This document shows, in pieces, positions 5,851 to 12,838 of a DNA stretch of 12,838 bases. Position 1 is the first letter of the stretch. The number at the start of each line of letters is the position of its first letter. Origin of the DNA: Clostridia bacterium (GTDB lineage Bacteria > Bacillota > Clostridia > Oscillospirales > CAG-272); contig JAFTKV010000272.1 in the NCBI GenBank assembly GCA_017453085.1, positions 1 to 12,838 on the forward strand, written 5' to 3'. The translations under genes and the position numbers were made by a program. Under the pieces are notes generated by a model that saw nothing but the letters and a program-made list of their open reading frames with translations, was not told the DNA's origin and searched no databases.

Positions 5851-6801
5851 ATGAGCAACAAAGTCACTATCATCGGAGCCGGCAGCGTAGGTTCCACCGT
5901 TGCCTATACCTTGGCGGTACAGGGCATCGTTTCGGAGATCGTTATCATCGATATCAACGAAGAAAAGGCGCTGGGTGAGGCAATGGATATCCGTCAGGGT
6001 ACTCCCTTCAGCTATCCCGTCAATATTTACGCAGGCAATTACGAGGATGCCAAGGGCTCCGACATCGTGATCCTGACCTCCGGCGTCGGCAGAAAGCCCG
6101 GTCAGACCCGTCTGGATCTGACGAAGACCAACGTAAAGATCGCCAGCAGTGTCATCCCTCAGATCGCGGCTGCTGCTCCCGACGCTATTTATGTGATCGT
6201 CGGTAACCCTGTCGATATTATCACCTATCAGTTCTGCAAGTATTCCGGTCTGCCCGAGCATCACATCATCGGCTCCGGCACTACTCTGGATACTGCCCGC
6301 CTGCGCTCCTACCTGGCAGAATACTATAATATTAATGAAGCAAACGTACACGCGTACGTTTACGGCGAGCACGGCGACTCCTCCTTCGTACCGTGGTCCC
6401 TGGCCAACATCTCCAACGTGAACGTGGATCAGTATCAGGCCTGCCTGAAGGACGACAAGCCCGATCAGCCTCCGCTGGATCACGAATACGTTGAGCAGCA
6501 CGTCCGCAAGTCCGGCGGTCAGATCATCGCACGCAAGGGCGTGACCAACTACGCCATCGCTATTTCCACCTGCCACATCGTGAAGAACATCCTCAACGGT
6601 GCAGAGACCGCTATGACCGTATCCTCCATGATGCACGGGGAGTACGGCATCGATGACGTTTGCCTGTCCACTCTGACCATTATCGGCAGAGACGGCGTTT
6701 GCGGCAAGGTGCTCACTCCTCTCACCGAGGAAGAGACCGCACGTCTCCAGCACAGCGCACAGTGCCTGAAGGACGTTATCGACCAGGTCGATTTTTCCTA
6801 A
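5851..6801 (+). CDS. ldh: L-lactate dehydrogenase (NAD-dependent)
   Basis: This 316-residue cytosolic enzyme interconverts pyruvate plus NADH with L-lactate plus NAD. The Rossmann motif GAGSVGS is at 9-15, and Asp34 in IIDIN favours NAD over NADP. The substrate loop reads GRKPGQTRLDL, with Gln85 at the position that marks lactate rather than malate dehydrogenase. Asp147 and Arg150 lie in TTLDTARLR. The catalytic His174 is in GEHGDSS. Length is normal for the family. The ATG has AAGGAG 7 bp upstream. It is the first gene of a long unit, with fumC beginning 25 bp after its stop. In this operon it probably links the NAD(H) pool to the bifurcating complex encoded downstream. The reaction direction cannot be told from sequence. 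Confidence 0.95.
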   Translation: MSNKVTIIGAGSVGSTVAYTLAVQGIVSEIVIIDINEEKALGEAMDIRQGTPFSYPVNIYAGNYEDAKGSDIVILTSGVGRKPGQTRLDLTKTNVKIASSVIPQIAAAAPDAIYVIVGNPVDIITYQFCKYSGLPEHHIIGSGTTLDTARLRSYLAEYYNINEANVHAYVYGEHGDSSFVPWSLANISNVNVDQYQACLKDDKPDQPPLDHEYVEQHVRKSGGQIIARKGVTNYAIAISTCHIVKNILNGAETAMTVSSMMHGEYGIDDVCLSTLTIIGRDGVCGKVLTPLTEEETARLQHSAQCLKDVIDQVDFS

Positions 6802-6826
6802 TGAATTGAATGGAAAGGATAGAATG

Positions 6827-8203
6827 ATGGAATACCGTATCGAACACGACTCCATGGGCGAGGTGAAGGTGCCTGCCGACAAGTATTGGGTAGCCCAGAC
6901 CCAGCGCTCCTGTCAGAATTTCCCCATCGGCGTAGGCATTGAAACCATGCCCCGCGAGATCACCCACGCCTTCGGCATCCTGAAGAAGGCAGCAGCGATG
7001 GCGAACCACGCCCTGAAGCCCGAGAAGATGACCGACGAAAAGCTCTCTGCCATCTCCGCCGCTTGCGACGAGGTCATCAGCGGCAGCCTCAACGATCACT
7101 TCCCTCTGGTTGTATGGCAGACCGGCTCCGGCACCCAGTCCAACATGAACGCCAACGAGGTTATCGCTAACCGTGGTAACGAGATCGCCGGCAAGAAGCT
7201 GCTCCACCCCAATGACGACATCAATATGAGCCAGTCCTCCAACGATACCTATCCCACCGCAATGCACATCTCTGCGGTGATCGCTATCGAGGATAAGCTC
7301 ATTCCCGCCATCGACGTGCTCATCGAGACCTTCAAGCGTCTGGAAGCAGAGAACGAGGGCATCGTAAAGTCCGGCCGTACCCACCTGCAGGACGCTACCC
7401 CCATCAAGTTCAGCCAGGAGATCTCCGGCTGGCGCTCCTCCCTGGAGAAGGACAAAAAGCTGCTCCAAATCGCTCTGCCCGAGCTGAAGGAGCTGGCACT
7501 GGGCGGCACCGCCGTCGGTACCGGTCTGAACACTCCCAAGGGATTCGACGTAAAGGTTGCAGAGGCTGTTTCCGCCCTCACCGGCAAGACCTTCGTCACT
7601 GCCGAGAACAAGTTCCACGCTCTTACCTCCAAGGATGAGATCGTGTTCGCCCACGGCGCAATGAAGGCACTGGCAGCCGACCTGATGAAGATCGCCAACG
7701 ACGTTCGCTGGCTGGCTTCCGGTCCCCGTGACGGTCTGGGTGAGATCTTCATCCCCGAAAACGAGCCCGGCTCCTCCATCATGCCCGGTAAGGTAAACCC
7801 CACTCAGTGCGAGGCACTGACCATGGTTGCCGTACAGGTTATGGGCAACGACGTTGCCGTTGGTATGGCAGCATCTCAGGGTAACTTCGAGCTGAACGTA
7901 TTCATGCCGGTTACCTCCTACAACTTCCTCCAGTCCGCAAGACTGCTGACCGAGGCAATTCTCTCATTTAATAACAACTGCGCAGTTGGTATCAAGGCAA
8001 ACCGTGAGAAGATGCACCACAATCTCCACAACTCCCTGATGCTGGTTACCGCGCTGAACCCCTACATCGGCTACGAGAACGCCGCTAAGACCGCTAAGAA
8101 GGCTTACAAAGAGAACATCTCTCTGAAGGAAGCTTGCGTAGCACTGGGCTTCCTCACCGCCGAGCGTTTCGACGAGGTGTTCCACCCCGAAGAAATGGTC
8201 TGA
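6827..8203 (+). CDS. fumC: Class II fumarate hydratase (fumarase C)
   Basis: This 458-residue protein reversibly hydrates fumarate to L-malate without an Fe-S cluster. It is normally a cytosolic homotetramer. It shows the opening EHDSMGEVKVPADKYWVAQT, TGSGTQSNMNANEV at 99-112, HPNDDINMSQSSNDTYPTAM at 127-146, the active-site GRTHLQDATP with His186, and the superfamily signature GSSIMPGKVNP at 315-325. Two adjacent ATGs exist at 6824 and 6827. AAAGGA at 6814-6819 is 7 bp from the second, which is chosen. A TTG further upstream is unlikely. Aspartase is a close relative, but the N-terminus and the overall match favour fumarase. It lies 25 bp after ldh and 20 bp before hdrB, so it appears to be in the same operon. 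Confidence 0.93.
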   Translation: MEYRIEHDSMGEVKVPADKYWVAQTQRSCQNFPIGVGIETMPREITHAFGILKKAAAMANHALKPEKMTDEKLSAISAACDEVISGSLNDHFPLVVWQTGSGTQSNMNANEVIANRGNEIAGKKLLHPNDDINMSQSSNDTYPTAMHISAVIAIEDKLIPAIDVLIETFKRLEAENEGIVKSGRTHLQDATPIKFSQEISGWRSSLEKDKKLLQIALPELKELALGGTAVGTGLNTPKGFDVKVAEAVSALTGKTFVTAENKFHALTSKDEIVFAHGAMKALAADLMKIANDVRWLASGPRDGLGEIFIPENEPGSSIMPGKVNPTQCEALTMVAVQVMGNDVAVGMAASQGNFELNVFMPVTSYNFLQSARLLTEAILSFNNNCAVGIKANREKMHHNLHNSLMLVTALNPYIGYENAAKTAKKAYKENISLKEACVALGFLTAERFDEVFHPEEMV

Positions 8204-8223
8204 ACTGAGAAAGGAAAGACGAA

Positions 8224-9009
8224 ATGAAAGTAAGTTACTATCCCGGCTGTACGCTGAAGACCAAGGCGAAGGAGCTGGACAAATACGGCAGAAAGTCTGC
8301 CGAGGCTCTCGGTATCACCTTAGAGGAGATCAAGAACTGGCAGTGCTGCGGCGGCGCATTCACCTGTGCATCCGATGAGATTGCTACCAAGCTGTCCTCG
8401 GTTCGTGCACTGGTTGAGGCAAAGGAAAAGGGACAGGATCTGGTTACCCTGTGCTCCGCTTGCCACAACGTCATCAAGCGCACCAACGCCGCTATGAAGA
8501 ACGATGCCGACTTTGCCATGAAGGCAAATAATTACATGAAGCTGGATACCCCCTACTACGGCGAGACCAACGTCATCCACTATCTGGAGATGCTCCGTGA
8601 TACCGTTGGATTTGACGAGCTGGCCAAGAAGGTAGTCAATCCTCTCAAGGGCAAGAAGATCGCCGCATATTACGGCTGTCTGCTGCTCCGTCCCGGTAAG
8701 GTGATGGCAATGGACAATCCCGAAAATCCCCGCATCATCGAGGATTTCATCAAGGCGATCGGCGCCGAGCCCGTAGTTTACCCCTACCGCAACGAATGCT
8801 GCGGCGGCTACATCACTCTGGAGGACAAGACCATTGCCGCCAAGAAGAGCAACAAGGTGCTGCACAGCGCGAAAGTTGCCGGCGCTGAGATGGTGATCAC
8901 CGCTTGCCCCCTCTGTCTGTATAACCTGCAGAAGAACGGCACCGAGGATCTGCCCGTAGTTTACTTTACCGAGCTGCTGGCCGAAGCACTTGGCGTGAAG
9001 GAGGACTGA
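8224..9009 (+). CDS. hdrB: HdrB-like heterodisulfide reductase subunit (two CCG domains)
   Basis: In methanogens HdrB carries two noncubane [4Fe-4S] clusters that split the CoM-S-S-CoB disulfide. Bacterial relatives act on other, mostly unknown, disulfides. Both CCG motifs are complete in this 261-residue protein. The first uses Cys9, Cys41-Cys42, Cys77 and Cys80; the second uses Cys152, Cys192-Cys193, Cys228 and Cys231. Spacing is close to the classical pattern (31 and 39 residues before CC, 34 after). All cluster ligands are therefore present and catalysis is likely intact. AAAGGA at 8210-8215 lies 8 bp before the ATG, and hdrC starts 2 bp after the stop. It would receive electrons from HdrA through HdrC on the cytosolic side. 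The substrate is not identified by context. Confidence 0.92.
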   Translation: MKVSYYPGCTLKTKAKELDKYGRKSAEALGITLEEIKNWQCCGGAFTCASDEIATKLSSVRALVEAKEKGQDLVTLCSACHNVIKRTNAAMKNDADFAMKANNYMKLDTPYYGETNVIHYLEMLRDTVGFDELAKKVVNPLKGKKIAAYYGCLLLRPGKVMAMDNPENPRIIEDFIKAIGAEPVVYPYRNECCGGYITLEDKTIAAKKSNKVLHSAKVAGAEMVITACPLCLYNLQKNGTEDLPVVYFTELLAEALGVKED

Positions 9010-9011
9010 AC

Positions 9012-9398
9012 ATGACCGAGCTTCAAATGAAAGAACAGGTACTCCGTATGAGCGGAGTAGACCCTCTCAAGTGTATGCGTTGCGGTAAGTGCTCCGGCAC
9101 CTGCCCCTCCTACGACGAGATGGAATATCATCCCCATGAGTTCGTTTATATGGTAGAAAAGGGTCAGATCAGTAAGCTGATGGCATCCGATTCTATTTAT
9201 AAATGTCTCTCCTGCATGGCATGTGTGGAGCGTTGCCCCCGCGGCGTAGAGCCCGGCAAGCTGGTAGAGGCAATCCGCCTGCTGGCAGTTCGCCGTCAGG
9301 GCGCAAACCACCTGAAACCCGACGATATTCCCGCAATGCTGGACGAGGATCTGCCTCAGCAGGCAATCGTCACCGCTTTCCGTAAATATACCAAGTAA
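9012..9398 (+). CDS. hdrC: HdrC-like ferredoxin subunit
   Basis: This 128-residue protein has two cubane [4Fe-4S] motifs, CMRCGKCSGTC (Cys21, 24, 27, 31) and CLSCMACVERC (Cys65, 68, 71, 75), in the spacing of HdrC. HdrC relays electrons between HdrA and HdrB. It is shorter than many archaeal HdrC proteins but has both binding domains, so it is probably complete. A perfect AAGGAGG at 8998-9004, inside the end of hdrB, lies 7 bp before the ATG, giving tight coupling and probably equal synthesis. There is no membrane segment, so this is the soluble HdrABC type rather than the membrane HdrDE type. Confidence 0.92.
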   Translation: MTELQMKEQVLRMSGVDPLKCMRCGKCSGTCPSYDEMEYHPHEFVYMVEKGQISKLMASDSIYKCLSCMACVERCPRGVEPGKLVEAIRLLAVRRQGANHLKPDDIPAMLDEDLPQQAIVTAFRKYTK

Positions 9399-9419
9399 TC
9401 GAGAAAGGAATTAAGACAA

Positions 9420-11408
9420 ATGCAGAAAATCGGCGTATTTGTTTGTTGGTGCGGCAGTAATATCGCGGCAACCGTAGACGTAAAGAGAGTTGCAGAGGCA
9501 CTCTCCCACGAGAACGGCGTTGTATATTCCACCGATTACCAATATATGTGTTCCGAAGCGGGTCAGAATCTGATCAAGGATGCCATCAAGACTCACGGTC
9601 TGACCGGTGTCGTTGTATGCTCCTGCTCTCCCCGTATGCACGAGAACACCTTCCGCAAGGCTTGCGCTCTTGCGGGCATCAACCCCTACATGGTAGAGAT
9701 TGCCAACATCCGTGAGCAGTGCTCCTGGATTCACAAGGATATGGTGCAGGCAACTGCAAAGGCCATCATCCTGGGTAAGGCTGCTATCGCAAAGGTTCAC
9801 CTGAACGCTCCCCTGACCGCAGGCACTTCTCCCGTTAAGAAGCGCGCGCTGGTTATCGGCGGCGGTATCGCAGGCATTCAGACCGCTCTGGACATCGCAG
9901 AGGCAGGCTTTGAGGTAGACATCGTTGAGAAGAAGCCCACCATCGGCGGCAAGATGTCTCAGATCGACAAGACCTTCCCCACGCTGGACTGTGCGGCTTG
10001 TATCCTCACCCCCAAGATGGTGGACGTAGCCCAGAACGAGCTGATCAACATCTACTCCTACAGCGAAGTATCCGCTGTCAAGGGATTTGTAGGTAACTTC
10101 ACCGTTACCATCAAGAAGAAGGCACGTTACGTCAAGGAAGACGTATGTACCGGTTGTGGTCTGTGTACCGAAAAGTGTCCTCAGAAGAAGGTTCCCAACG
10201 AATTCAATCTGGGTATGGACAACCGCCGTGCCATTTACATCCCCTTCGCACAGGCTGTGCCGAAGGTTGCTACCATCGATCCCGAATACTGTACCAAGCT
10301 GAAGACCGGTAAGTGCGGTGTTTGTGAAAAGGTATGTACCGCAAAAGCCATCGACTACAATCAGAAGGACGAATTCATCGAGCGTGAATACGGCGCTATC
10401 GTAGTTGCTACCGGTTTCAATCCCATCGACCTGAAGGACTACGACGAGTACGCATACTCCCAGTCTCCCGACGTGGTGACCTCTCTGGAGTTCGAGCGGA
10501 TCACCAACGCTGCAGGTCCTACCGCAGGCAAATTGCTCCGTCCCTCCGACGGCAAGCATCCTCACACCATCGTGTTCGTACAGTGCGTAGGCTCCCGTGA
10601 CACCTCCGGCTGCGGCAAGCCCTACTGCTCCAAGATCTGCTGTATGTACACCGCAAAGCACGCAATGCTCACCCGAGAGAAGTACCCCGACACCGAGGTT
10701 TACGTATTCTACATCGACGTACGTACTCCCGGTAAGTCCTTCGACGAGTTCTACCGCAGAGCCGTTGAGGAATACGGCGTGCACTATATCAAGGGTATGG
10801 TAGGCAAGGTTGCTCCCGAAGGCGACAAGCTGATGGTGCAGGCATCCGACCTCATCGCAAACGAGCAGCTGAACATCGCCGCCGATATGGTGGTACTGGC
10901 TGCCGCTATCGAGCCCGATAAGTCCGCCCGTCCTCTGGCGACCATGCTCACCGCTTCTATGGACACCAACGACTTCTTCACCGAGGCTCACCCCAAGCTC
11001 CGTCCCGTAGAGTCCCCCACCGCAGGTGTGTTCCTCTCCGGTGCTTGTCAGGGCCCCAAGGATATTCCCGAAACCGTTTCGCAGGCTTCCGCTGCCGCTT
11101 CCAAGGTAATCGGTCTGCTGGTGAAGGATCACCTCACCTGCAACCCCTGCGTGGCTGAGTCCAACGAGCTGATGTGTAACGGATGCTCCGCTTGTGAAAA
11201 GGTATGTCCTTACGGTGCCATCACCTACATTGACAAAGAATTCAGAATGCCCGACCGCACCACCCTCGTTCGCCGTGTGGCAAGCGTTAACCCCGCTGTC
11301 TGCCAGGGCTGTGGTGCTTGTACCGTTGCTTGTCCTTCGGGCGCAATGGATCTGAAGGGCTTCTCCAATAATCAGATCATGGCGGAGGTAGACGCAATAT
11401 GCAAGTAA
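9420..11408 (+). CDS. hdrA: HdrA-like FAD-binding electron-bifurcating subunit
   Basis: This 662-residue protein is the flavin core of the complex. In the family, a single FAD splits an incoming electron pair between ferredoxin and HdrBC. The N-terminal HdrA domain (about 1-130) includes Cys9, Cys11, Cys68 and Cys70. The FAD-binding GGGIAGIQTALDIAEAGFEV run is at 147-166, followed by IGGKMSQIDKTFPTLDCAAC at 175-194. An inserted ferredoxin region has CTGCGLCTEKC (243-253) and further cysteines at 291, 299, 302 and 306. The C-terminus has two [4Fe-4S] motifs, CNGCSACEKVC (586-596) and CQGCGACTVAC (628-638). Length matches the single-copy HdrA form, not a fused dimer. GAAAGGA at 9403-9409 precedes the ATG. 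Its last 10 bp overlap flxD. Confidence 0.94.
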   Translation: MQKIGVFVCWCGSNIAATVDVKRVAEALSHENGVVYSTDYQYMCSEAGQNLIKDAIKTHGLTGVVVCSCSPRMHENTFRKACALAGINPYMVEIANIREQCSWIHKDMVQATAKAIILGKAAIAKVHLNAPLTAGTSPVKKRALVIGGGIAGIQTALDIAEAGFEVDIVEKKPTIGGKMSQIDKTFPTLDCAACILTPKMVDVAQNELINIYSYSEVSAVKGFVGNFTVTIKKKARYVKEDVCTGCGLCTEKCPQKKVPNEFNLGMDNRRAIYIPFAQAVPKVATIDPEYCTKLKTGKCGVCEKVCTAKAIDYNQKDEFIEREYGAIVVATGFNPIDLKDYDEYAYSQSPDVVTSLEFERITNAAGPTAGKLLRPSDGKHPHTIVFVQCVGSRDTSGCGKPYCSKICCMYTAKHAMLTREKYPDTEVYVFYIDVRTPGKSFDEFYRRAVEEYGVHYIKGMVGKVAPEGDKLMVQASDLIANEQLNIAADMVVLAAAIEPDKSARPLATMLTASMDTNDFFTEAHPKLRPVESPTAGVFLSGACQGPKDIPETVSQASAAASKVIGLLVKDHLTCNPCVAESNELMCNGCSACEKVCPYGAITYIDKEFRMPDRTTLVRRVASVNPAVCQGCGACTVACPSGAMDLKGFSNNQIMAEVDAICK

Positions 11409-11836
11409 ATAACGAATTCAGACCCACCATCGTTGCGTTCTGCTGCAACTGGTGTTCCTATGCGGGCGCAGACCTTGCAGGTACCAACCGTGCAACCTAT
11501 CCCGCTGACGTAAAGATCATCCGCGTGCCCTGCTCCTGCCGTGTGAACCCTATGTTCATTCTCCGTGCCTTCCAGAGAGGCGCTGACGGCGTAATCCTCT
11601 GCGGATGCCATCCCGGCGACTGCCACTACACCTCGGGCAACTACTATGCCCGTCGCCGTATGACCATGCTCTTCTCCATGCTGGACTATCTGGGCATCGA
11701 GAGAGAGAGAACCCGTGTGGAATGGGTTTCTGCGGCTGAGGGTGCCAAGTTTGCGGCTACTATGAACGAGTTCGTAGCAACTGTAACCAAGCTGGGCGAA
11801 AATAAGAGACTGGAGGATCTGAGATGCAAGAACTGA
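11399..11836 (+). CDS. flxD: FlxD/MvhD-type iron-sulfur delta subunit
   Basis: This 145-residue protein belongs to the MvhD family, a small [2Fe-2S] adaptor that passes electrons from a hydrogenase, formate dehydrogenase or NADH-oxidising Flx module into HdrA. FCCNWCSYAGAD (14-25) and LCGCHPGDCHY (67-77) are the family hallmarks. Cysteines are at 15, 16, 19, 45, 47, 68, 70 and 75. The PCSCRVNP run has an extra Cys47 where I recall Gly in MvhD. It overlaps hdrA by 10 bp with GGAGG at 11384-11388 inside hdrA, and overlaps the next gene by 13 bp. The Flx name rests on the next genes being Fe-S proteins rather than a hydrogenase. MvhD is the alternative if hydrogenase genes follow beyond the window. 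Confidence 0.9.
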   Translation: MQVNNEFRPTIVAFCCNWCSYAGADLAGTNRATYPADVKIIRVPCSCRVNPMFILRAFQRGADGVILCGCHPGDCHYTSGNYYARRRMTMLFSMLDYLGIERERTRVEWVSAAEGAKFAATMNEFVATVTKLGENKRLEDLRCKN

Positions 11837-12801
11837 TGAAAAAACGCGCAGTTGAACTGCTCTCCACCGGTGCGGTTGACCGTGTCATCGGCTGGAAGAA
11901 GGGCGAGTTCGCATACGACTGCACTCCCGCAGTCTTCACCGACGCAAAAGACCTCTGGGAAACCTTCGTTTATGACGATTTCAGTGGCCCCAACCTGTCC
12001 AAGTACCTGGTTGCAGAGTGCAAGAAGGGCGGCAAGATTGCCGTATTCCTGAAGCCCTGCGATACGTACAGCTTCAACCAGCTCCAGAAGGAGCACCGCA
12101 TCAAGCGCGAGATGATTCACGTCATCGGCGTAGAGTGCAACGGCAAGGCTGACGTTGACAAGATCAAGGCCAAGGGCGTGGACGGTATCATCGGCATCAC
12201 CTCCGAAGGCGCAAACTTCGTAGTAGAGACCATCTATGGCAACGAGACTATGCCCAAGTACGAGGTTATGGCAGAAAGATGCATTTCTTGCAAGAGCAAG
12301 AAGCATATGGTTTACGACGAGCTGATCGGCGAGACCGGCGACGTAAATCCCGATTCCAACCGTTTCGATATGGTTGCGAAGCTGGAGGCGATGACTCCCG
12401 ACGAACGTTTTGCGTTCTGGAGAGGCGAGCTGTCCCGTTGCATCCGTTGCAACGCTTGCCGGAACGTATGCCCCGCTTGCACCTGCGAGCAGTGCGTATT
12501 TGATAATCCGAGCTCCGGCGTTCAGCAGAAGGTGGCAGTGACCTCTTTCGAGGAAAATATGTTCCACATCATCCGTGCCTACCACGTAGCAGGCAGATGC
12601 ACCGACTGCGGCGAATGCTCCAGAGTTTGTCCTCAGAACATCCCCCTGCACCTGCTCAACCGCAAGTTCATCAAGGATATGAACGAGCTGTACGGCGAGT
12701 ATCAGGCAGGCGAGGACACCACCTCCCGCACACCTCTGACCAATTACACTTTGGATGACTGTGAGCCTTCCATCGTACACGAAAGAGGAGGCAAAGCATG
12801 A
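11824..12801 (+). CDS. Multi-cluster iron-sulfur protein, FlxB/FlxC-like (FrhB-related)
   Basis: This 325-residue cytosolic protein has an N-terminal region similar to the F420-hydrogenase/dehydrogenase beta family, including FLKPCDTYSF (75-84). A CxxC pair (Cys153, Cys156) and two [4Fe-4S] motifs follow: CIRCNACRNVC (206-216, with extra Cys219, 221 and 224 just behind) and CTDCGECSRVC (259-269). In Hdr-Flx loci such proteins carry electrons between the NADH-oxidising FlxA and FlxD. I cannot decide between FlxB and FlxC from the sequence alone. The ATG has GGAGG at 11812-11816 and overlaps flxD by 13 bp. The next gene overlaps its stop by 4 bp, so it is a core part of the operon. Confidence 0.85.
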   Translation: MQELMKKRAVELLSTGAVDRVIGWKKGEFAYDCTPAVFTDAKDLWETFVYDDFSGPNLSKYLVAECKKGGKIAVFLKPCDTYSFNQLQKEHRIKREMIHVIGVECNGKADVDKIKAKGVDGIIGITSEGANFVVETIYGNETMPKYEVMAERCISCKSKKHMVYDELIGETGDVNPDSNRFDMVAKLEAMTPDERFAFWRGELSRCIRCNACRNVCPACTCEQCVFDNPSSGVQQKVAVTSFEENMFHIIRAYHVAGRCTDCGECSRVCPQNIPLHLLNRKFIKDMNELYGEYQAGEDTTSRTPLTNYTLDDCEPSIVHERGGKA

Positions 12802-12838
12802 AAAAGATCGCTCTTTCCAAACTGAATGATTTCTTTGC
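12798..12838 (+). CDS. Start of the next operon gene, 3' truncated (possibly FlxB/FlxC)
   Basis: An ATG at 12798 overlaps the previous stop as ATGA and has a perfect AGGAGG at 12786-12791, 6 bp upstream. Only 13 codons are visible (MKKIALSKLNDFF), then the window ends. That is too short to identify, but the coupling means it belongs to the hdr-flx unit. The start resembles those of AsrA-like ferredoxin subunits found in Flx loci, which is a guess. Confidence 0.7.
   Translation, partial: MKKIALSKLNDFF

Noticed and set aside
5716..7654. Two long minus-strand open frames opposite ldh and fumC
   Set aside because: These are codon-bias shadows of well-identified plus-strand genes, with no ribosome binding site or motif of their own.
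9411..11132. A 573-codon open frame on the minus strand opposite hdrA
   Set aside because: The plus strand encodes a complete HdrA with all motifs. Strong codon bias in this operon removes stops from the opposite strand, and the antisense product shows no recognisable domain.

Overview
The window looks like a chromosomal segment of an anaerobic, fermentative Firmicute of the class Clostridia, probably a gut-type Oscillospirales relative. This is inferred from the SCIFF peptide and maturase pair, the strong Shine-Dalgarno sequences, the sigma-A-type promoters and the oxygen-sensitive Hdr/Flx proteins. No rRNA, tRNA, CRISPR array, transposase or phage gene was seen.

Left part (1-2190): the apparent tail of an upstream gene, then a two-gene unit of an XRE regulator fused to about four membrane helices and a PLP-dependent Orn/Lys/Arg-decarboxylase-family protein. 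A perfect 17-bp inverted repeat follows.

RiPP module (2313-4147): a strong promoter drives a 50-residue SCIFF ranthipeptide precursor that is too short for most gene callers. A terminator and two further hairpins follow, then the radical SAM/SPASM SCIFF maturase. The maturase looks fully canonical. The precursor has only five cysteines, because family position Cys32 is Ser. Position 37, usually Thr, is also Ser. As I recall the literature, Cys32 and Thr37 are the thioether donor and acceptor in characterised SCIFF peptides, so this pair is the most unusual thing in the window. A bidirectional terminator closes the module.

Minus-strand unit (4164-5561): an aldose 1-epimerase-like gene and a MarR regulator, overlapping by 8 bp and read from a near-consensus promoter.

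Redox operon (5750 to the window end): from a divergent control region of about 350 bp, one promoter appears to serve ldh, fumC, hdrB, hdrC, hdrA, flxD, an Fe-S FlxB/FlxC-like gene and the start of another gene. Gaps are 25 bp or less, or the genes overlap, and I see no internal terminator. This is a flavin-based electron-bifurcating HdrABC-Flx system joined to NAD-dependent lactate dehydrogenase and fumarase. A plausible reading is that LDH sets or uses the NADH pool. Flx would take electrons from NADH, HdrA would split them between ferredoxin and HdrBC, and HdrB would reduce a disulfide, or an acceptor linked to fumarate, that is not encoded here. The NADH-oxidising FlxA subunit would be expected just beyond the right edge.
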